A stretch of 64,000 bases of DNA from Cyathus striatus (Eukaryota > Basidiomycota > Agaricomycetes > Agaricales > Nidulariaceae). A program made the translations under genes and the position numbers. Below are positions 57,768 to 64,000 of this stretch, in pieces (the stretch's first letter is position 1; every line of letters starts with the position of its first letter). Below the pieces are notes generated by a model. It was not told where the DNA came from, did no database searches, and saw only the letters and a list, made by a program, of their open reading frames with translations. The stretch covers positions 248,001 through 312,000 of the forward strand of contig JAOVFP010000020.1 in the NCBI GenBank assembly GCA_025738555.1, in the 5' to 3' direction.

Positions 57768-60395
57768 ATGGCTGGTCAGGACCGCGCGTATACTTCTCTT
57801 CTCAGTCATCTCCACAATCCTTCTTCATCTCTCCCCTTCTCTGCCATTCAGGCTGCTCTGGCACACCATCTCGCGAACCTTTCCCCTCTTCCTACCCCGC
57901 TGGCTGCTACCGCTGTCTCTTCACCGCTGTACCTTTCCCAACCACTTACTCAAGCAAAGATACAATCTCTCTCTATTTCCTTCAGGCATGCAGTTCGCCT
58001 TAAATACCGTGCACTGGTTGACAATCATGAACGCCGTTCTATCCTCGAGTCCGTATTCGGGAGTAGCATGCAGTCGTCCATGGGGAACTGGATAAATGCC
58101 ACCGTGAAAGGTATTCAAGGCGGACATCCCGTACTAAGGCTAGCTTGTTGCAGTGGATTGCTGCTTGGCGTCGAAGACTTGAGGGCTGCTGAAAAGCCTA
58201 GCGGTGAAAGATTGGAGGTCGGGTGGGCGAGAGGGAATGTAGAGGACGAACTTGCTTTGGCGTTGGCAGAAGTCATTGATACCTATGCATATACCTACAA
58301 CTCTGAAGCGACCTCTGCAGAGGAATGGGAATCTGAATTCCAACAAGGGGGTCAAGGCAAGCTTCTCAGGGATATGGCTTACTGCTCGAGTATACTAACT
58401 TTGGCTTACAGCCATATTATCTCTAGCCTTGATCATGGCCGCTCAGTCTCTTCCATTGGTAGACGATAAAAGGTTGAAAGCTTTACCCCTTCCTATTCTA
58501 GGTCGCTTGTTGCTCTCGACAATATCATCAGCCTTTGATTCTGGAGAGTTTCTTTCGTCCATGCAGCCATCTATATCTAGAAATACTATATATAAGATTG
58601 ATATACCCGTTAGTATTTTAAATTATAATCAATTTCAACATCATCAACACACTTTCTTTTAGGCTTCTTCACCCCTTGCGCATAGGATTCAGGTCGTTTC
58701 TACGTCTCCCATTATGGCCTCAATTGCTTCTCTGTCCAAGTTGACTGCAAAAGTTTATGCATTATTGTTGGATGCGATATACACATCTAGAGTTCGGGAA
58801 GCATTGAAGTCGGCGTCTTTCGCGCTGCAGACAGTGCAGGACATGGCAAAAAAAGTTGAGCTTGAATGGAGCTCGAGCTCGCTGGCAGATGCCAATGAAA
58901 ATGATATATGTACGCTCGAAACGTTCTAGTGATAGCCGTTGACTAAAATCTTTCTGCATCGTAGCTCCAGAGTCCCGAGACTTGACAAAGGCAATATGGA
59001 CCATTCTAAAGACATTACTTTTTTCTACAGTCATGCTCGCAGATGCCATTCTTTCTGCATGTATATATGTTCCATCCCCGTGCTATTTATCTTCCTTTAC
59101 TTCACCATCGTTGCTGGCCTTGCAAACTTTACAAGCACTGTCGCATCTCTCATTCGTGATTTCTCAATTTGGTGGTGTCACATCTACTGCACAGGGATTC
59201 CGTGAGCTCAAGAAGACATTCTACATGGCGCTGGACATTGTTGCGCAAGGTGATGCTGGCATCGATGACTCGATGGCAAAAGCAAATTTGTATATCCGTG
59301 AATCCTGTACTTTTTTGAAATCGGATACCATTCAGCGAGGTGCGACTGTCTTTTTGCGCTTAAAACTTCTTGGTTTTACATCTCACAACAGGTGCCCAGT
59401 CGAATCGACTAGCAAAGCAAGCGTATCTCTTAGCTTGTGCAGAGCAGCTGGTTTCAGTTTTAAATGAGGAATCCTTGAGGGACTGGGTATGGGATGCTTG
59501 TTACCCGTGAGTGGTTCCTCCTGCAACATTCCTTATGACAACTGAAATTTTTTCGCTAGGCACCTGTTTGATCCATCCCATCGAGAAACATTTGAGTCCG
59601 CCCACTCGGTTGTTCTTACTATCTTTGCCTCCCATGCACAGAAAATACAGCAACAGCAGAAGTGTCAAGATGTTGTTACCGCCGTAGACAAAGCAAATAG
59701 ATCGATCTTGTCCGCAAATTTTGTGAAGCATTTGATACCGTTTTATGCACAATGTTTAGTGGAAGTACGATTAAGCTATCATCGTTATATTTTAATGTTA
59801 TACTGACATTTAGCCTCATCTTTAGAACTCAGTGGATGGCGGTCTAAGCAATGCGCAGCTTTGCCTTGCGTTTTCGGCTTTAGTCCGGAGTGCAGGCGCA
59901 ACGTCCCCCGATACGCCTTCAGACGAACCATGCCTCATGTCGTGGTACTGTATTGAACATATCCTGGATGCGGTTCGGAGCCTTTCCCAGTATAATACTG
60001 ATGCAAAAGGAAAGGCAAAAGCGACATTCCTCGACTACAATACAGATCCTAGTGGGCGGCTATTCCGACTGCATCTCATGCTAGTGGCTAGTGTTTCATC
60101 ACTGCCGCTCACGTTAATGTTACGTTTATTGGATGAAATTCGAGGAATTATAATCTTATACCCACTTCCTGATAATTCTGTTCCTCTGCAGGATGAAGAA
60201 CAGGGGCCCAAGAGGCAGGTGCTGGTGGAAGCTCTGTTCGAGGAGATCCTTGAAAAGGTAGGTGACCGCGAGAAGGAAGGTGCTATGAGATGGTGGTACC
60301 AGAATCGTGCGGCTTTGACTGATGGACTTGAACACGTTAAGCAAAGGACTGCGACGGGCGAGGATGAATCAGAAATGACGCTGGCTCGTCTATAA
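57768..60395 (+). CDS. PEX8: Pex8-like peroxin (intraperoxisomal import factor)
   Basis: Probably Pex8, a lumenal peroxisomal protein that links docking and RING complexes during matrix protein import. Start MAGQDRAYTSLLSHLHN at 57768. About eight exons; firm junctions include 58919/58965, 59340/59392, 59508/59561 and 59765/59827, while the one near 58345-58410 may use either a GT or a GC donor. The protein is all-helical with long Leu/Ala-rich stretches (LPLPILGRLLLSTISSAFDS; SLLALQTLQALSHLSFVISQ). The C-terminus is ARL, a fit to the PTS1 consensus [SAC][KRH][LM], as expected for Pex8. The identification rests on overall character and this signal, so moderate confidence. Confidence 0.6.
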
Positions 60396-60650
60396 TCTTT
60401 GTTGTAACATTGACGTTTTCGATAGTGGGGGGCTCAACAAATTATGAAGTGCCAAGTGAAACTGACCACGAAATAATATAATGTAATTTTTAGTCTAATC
60501 GTATGTGTTTGGTGAATACTAGATAAAGAATAAATAATCATGCGGGTGTACATAACGGATGAGGTATCTGCGCCGGCAGAATGGATATACAAAGGAAACT
60601 ACTATAGTGTGTCAAGTTCGCGTTTGAAGCTGAGGAAAGTAAGAGAAGTA

Positions 60651-62173
60651 TTATATCTTATGAGGAAACTGTTGGCAAAGCGGTGAATGATTACGAGGGT
60701 CACGGCTAACGGGATTTAGGCATTGATATATAGGAATCGAATGGACCTCTCCGAGAATACACGACGAGGATGTGGACGTAGGAGAAATACCAGGTTGGAA
60801 GTGAGAAAGGGGGGGAAATGACGGCCTTCGTGGTCGCGGAGGGACAGTTAGTTTAACAGACTTGACAGACATAGAGGATATGGACTTCAAGGATATATGT
60901 CGAGACGCCTTGCAATTCACGAATAACTTGTCCTTGTCAATAGGAGATTCTGTGTCTGAGAATCTAGAGATGCCCATAAGATCCGAGGATTGGGAAGGAG
61001 AAGTAACCACCAAAAGCGGGACGTTGGGGGAAGAGAGGATTTTCTTGGTAATACTTTCGAGTTTGTTGGGATGAAGAGGCCGTAAAGGACCTGAACTAGA
61101 GAGTACGTTGATACGAGCTGGAAGAGGCTTAGATATTTTTAACTTTGCCGCAGCACGACTTGGAGTGAGAGCAGCAGTTCGTGGACTATAGACCGGAGTC
61201 TTTCGTGACGGCTTGAGGCGCAGAAACTGTTCTCGAATCGAAATGCGAGAACGCAAGTGGCCTGTTGGGATACGTTCTAGTTCCTGAGTGGCAGCATTCA
61301 CATCCGGGAGGCGGGGAGAAAAGGATTTGTATGGCATAGTACTTATGTTGTATCTGTCTTGAACTTCCTGTACAGAAGAGCTTGACCCGACTCCAGTTTT
61401 GTTACCTTTCTCGCATGGATAAATAATGCGAGATTCTTCGAGAGATAATGCGATTGTGTAAGCACAAGAACTTCCGGTTTGAGCCCCCGATCCTAAAGAT
61501 GTTTTCGGCTCTTCGTGCACCTTGGGTGCCTGTCCGGCGGAAGACAATGACGACATGCTGGATGTAACATTGAAGTATGATAATAACGTAGTAAAGCGAG
61601 CCTCCGGAACAACAGATCTCGCAGAAGTACTCGAATGAATAGAAAGTAGAAACCAAGAAGAAACAAGACTGCGTTTGGGCGCCTTTGCTGAATCCAGTCC
61701 ATCTGCGTACGACAGTCTCCAGGAATGCTGTGTGTTCTGTGGATCGAAGACTGCAGGAGGGGGGCTGATAAGCGGAGATTGTGCATCATAACAAAGGACA
61801 AGCGATGCTTGCGACCCATGATGTGATCTAAAGGCATTGGAGGAGAGGACGGGAATGATCTTCGAGCACGAAGATATGTCAGCCGCCGACAGTATTCGTA
61901 GAAGTAGAAATGATATACTCCAAACCCTGTGAAAATTTCCTTTGATATTCTGCCGTGATACTGAATCAAACCTTTTGAATGATCCCGAGTCCGTAGCTTG
62001 TATGCCGAGATCAGTAGATAGCCCACAACGAGAAACAGCAGTCCAAAGTAAACAATAATAACAAATATAACCCAGAGATCCAGACCAAAAGCTGAGGATA
62101 ACTTAGAGTTTGAAGAGGAATCTGGGGAAGAGATTCCGAATGCTTGAGGGGTGGACTGAGTGATGGGAGTCAT
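60651..62173 (-). CDS. single-pass membrane protein, unrecognised
   Basis: Two exons, 62173-61962 and 61827-60651, giving 462 residues. A short N-terminal Ser/Thr-rich segment is followed by one strong transmembrane helix (LWVIFVIIVYFGLLFLVVGY). A long cytosolic tail rich in Ser, Pro, Arg and Lys follows (FSPRLPDVNAATQELERIPT; SRKTPVYSPRTAALTPSRAA). The tail has many SP/TP sites, suggesting phosphorylation. No signal peptide precedes the helix, so it may be a signal-anchor protein. The intron acceptor (CCTTTAG) was chosen because it alone restores the long downstream frame. No family recognised. Confidence 0.65.
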
Positions 62174-62402
62174 TATGACAAGATGGTAAGAGGCTAGAGT
62201 ACCGGGGCCAGTGGGTTGTCGAAACCAAGTTGAAACTTGGAAGCTCAATTGCAAGACAGTATTTGTAGTTGTATACGCGTTGTTGTAACATATTTGCCAC
62301 CACGCTCCCGCCCACTTTGCACACGCTGAACCAAGATACAATTCGATGAAAGCGTTCGAACCCTTCTTTTCTTCTTCTCCACTTTCCTAGGCATCGTGGG
62401 CC
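62174..62402. promoter_or_regulatory. short divergent promoter
   Basis: 229 bp between the start codons of the membrane protein gene (-) and the coiled-coil gene (+). Confidence 0.45.
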
Positions 62403-64000
62403 ATGGCATCCAGGAGATCCGGTTTTCATTGGGTATATGATAACTCGAACGGTGCCCCTCCTCCTGGACGTTCTGCCCCACCAATAGTGCCACCGGCTCA
62501 TGTACAAGGGCCAATTCACTATCAATATCATCCAGATGCTCTCGCTTCCTATCCTGGACCTTCAACTGCCGTCGATGTAGAAAGGATTGCCTTGAGACTC
62601 TATGAGACAGTAGACCAGTCTCTTCGAACTATGCACGATATGAACCTGAAACTAGGAAGTGCTCAAGGAGCGGCTGTGGCTGCTCTTTCTAAGCAACTAA
62701 TTGATATGCGTGCCGATAATGACGAGAAGCACAAGCAGTTAAGCGATCGCCTGGAAAACATGCAAAAGTTACAAGTGGAAATGGTCAAAAGTCTTTCCAC
62801 TTTCACGAAACAAGTAGGAAAGGTCATCGGTCTTGATGATAGAAAGTCCTTGTCGTCACGATTAGACGAAGTAGTGTACACCGTTGGAGAACTGCTCGAA
62901 CGATCGAAGGACCCAGACGCTAATGGTATGTAAACAATTCAATGTGAACATTCTCTTCACGCAGAAATGTAGCAACGGAAGATCACTCGTCTTCTTTCAA
63001 AGTCCCTGAAATCATTGTGCTCGACCATACTCCTGAACCAGAACCTGTCAGTGCTGCACCTCAGACACCGAGGTCTGGTCCGTCTTCTCGAATATTTACC
63101 ACTGCACTTGGTGCGTTGCTTTTTATATTACATGGATTTGCATGTCTATTAAACCTACTCGTAAGTGGGCACAACTCCTCATTTTTACACAAGTACAGCA
63201 ACGACACCGCTCACTCCAACAACACAACTATCTCAACGTGTTTTCTCATCAGCGGAAGGTCAGTTAATAGGGTAAATGCATTTATGAGCTATTTCGTGAC
63301 GAATTTATAGTGTGCACGTCTCTGGCTGAAATGTCTCCACCTCGTGTTGAAAGAGGCGTAAGTCCTATGGAGGCAGCATACATGGAAGCTGCTGTAGACG
63401 CCACGTCTACACCGTCTGAAGATGGTTTGTACTTTGTTGCTTTTTTATTGCTACGATCTATTTATTTGATTTTACAGTGGATTCGAGCTCGTCTAGCGGT
63501 GATGATGCGTTTGCTTCTAGTTCTTGTCGTCAATCTTCGGCAACTACACTTGGCTAGTTTATTTTCACAACATCAATATACCTGCTCAACGTGCTTATTT
63601 CTACAGTCGAAGATGGTACTATTCTTCCTCATCTTTCACCTAATATAAGGAAGACCGTCGATATTCCTACAAACTTCGATGATGTTCCCGCCCTGGAATA
63701 TATTGACGATTTAACTCTGATTCACAATGAGCAATCCGTAGTAAATGAACTGGAAAGTTATCGGTTTCGAGGTCATTGTAAAGCGAAACTTGACTCATCA
63801 AACATGGATATGTTTTCTCCTGTAGATTGGTCAAAAGAAGGTATTATATCTTGCTCGGTTAACTATAAAGATACCTGAATACTAACTTGCTCTAGATCCA
63901 TCAGGGACTCAGCCTAGTGCTGGTGGTGAGTCGTGGTCACCTCAGCGTAACCCACAGCCAATAATGGAAGAACAATCCGCAGTCGCTAAGAAACAAATGG
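62403..64000 (+). CDS. coiled-coil protein, cut by the window end
   Basis: Start MASRRSGFHWVYDNSNG. A Pro/Gly-rich N-terminus is followed by a coiled coil of about 100 residues (VDQSLRTMHDMNLKLGSAQG ... DERADNDEKHK-like heptads; LQVEMVKSLSTFTKQVGKVI). After it come Ser/Thr/Pro-rich linkers over at least four short exons separated by introns of about 45-90 nt (for example 62926-62970, 63110-63199, 63258-63310, 63425-63478). The open frame continues past the window edge. One junction near 63555 may use a GC donor. No family recognised; a scaffold or cytoskeletal role is a guess from the coiled coil. Confidence 0.6.

Noticed and set aside
1..64000. tRNA, rRNA and CRISPR features
   Set aside because: Scanned by eye for GGTTCRA-type T-loops with paired arms and for regular spaced repeats; only isolated GGTTCGA words were seen, and CRISPR is not expected in a fungal nuclear genome. 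A tRNA scan would be decisive.

Overview
The window is nuclear DNA of a filamentous fungus, most likely a basidiomycete of the Agaricomycetes. Genes are dense and rich in introns of about 45-60 nt with GTRNGY donors and CTRAY branch sites. The protein set fits: an RNAi-type RNA-dependent RNA polymerase, a GH92 mannosidase, a CSC1/OSCA channel, a Pex8-like peroxin, a Tlg1-type SNARE and a chromodomain Ty3/gypsy retrotransposon. Exon models were built by hand from splice signals and reading frame. They are well supported for conserved genes and tentative elsewhere.

Layout. 1-6.2 kb: gene-poor, with decayed coding fragments and a small dispersed repeat. 6.2-13.6 kb: two tandem minus-strand ClpB/Hsp104-like AAA+ genes, with one possible small gene between them. 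13.6-17.7 kb: AT-rich, with one doubtful gene. 17.7-25.3 kb: one complete, very young LTR retrotransposon on the minus strand, with 766-bp LTRs differing at one base and an AACAG target duplication. 25.3-27.3 kb: sparse. From 27.3 kb on is ordinary housekeeping sequence: RPB11 (-), ribosomal protein uL15/L27a (+), mahogunin-type RING ligase (+), RdRP (+), CSC1-like channel (+), phosphoglycerate-mutase-fold phosphatase (-), a gene-poor gap, FYVE/RING ligase (+), single-pass membrane protein (-), Tlg1/syntaxin-6 SNARE (+), a 79-residue membrane protein (-), GH92 alpha-mannosidase (+), an unrecognised gene (-), Pex8-like peroxin (+), single-pass membrane protein (-), and a coiled-coil protein (+) cut by the window edge.

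Most worth attention: (1) the two adjacent ClpB-like genes carry different, complementary lesions in their first ATPase domain. The upstream paralogue has lost the Walker B glutamate and the pore tyrosine; the downstream one keeps these but has an altered arginine-finger pair. This makes an obligate mixed hexamer a testable idea. (2) The retrotransposon shows Tf1/sushi-style self-priming: a 13-nt match between the sequence next to the 5' LTR and an internal LTR segment lying 33 nt downstream of a TATA box. It also has a slippery A6-stop at the gag/pol junction, and four single-base deletions in pol despite nearly identical LTRs. The RdRP gene, the likely source of small-RNA silencing, lies about 9 kb away; no direct link is implied by the sequence.
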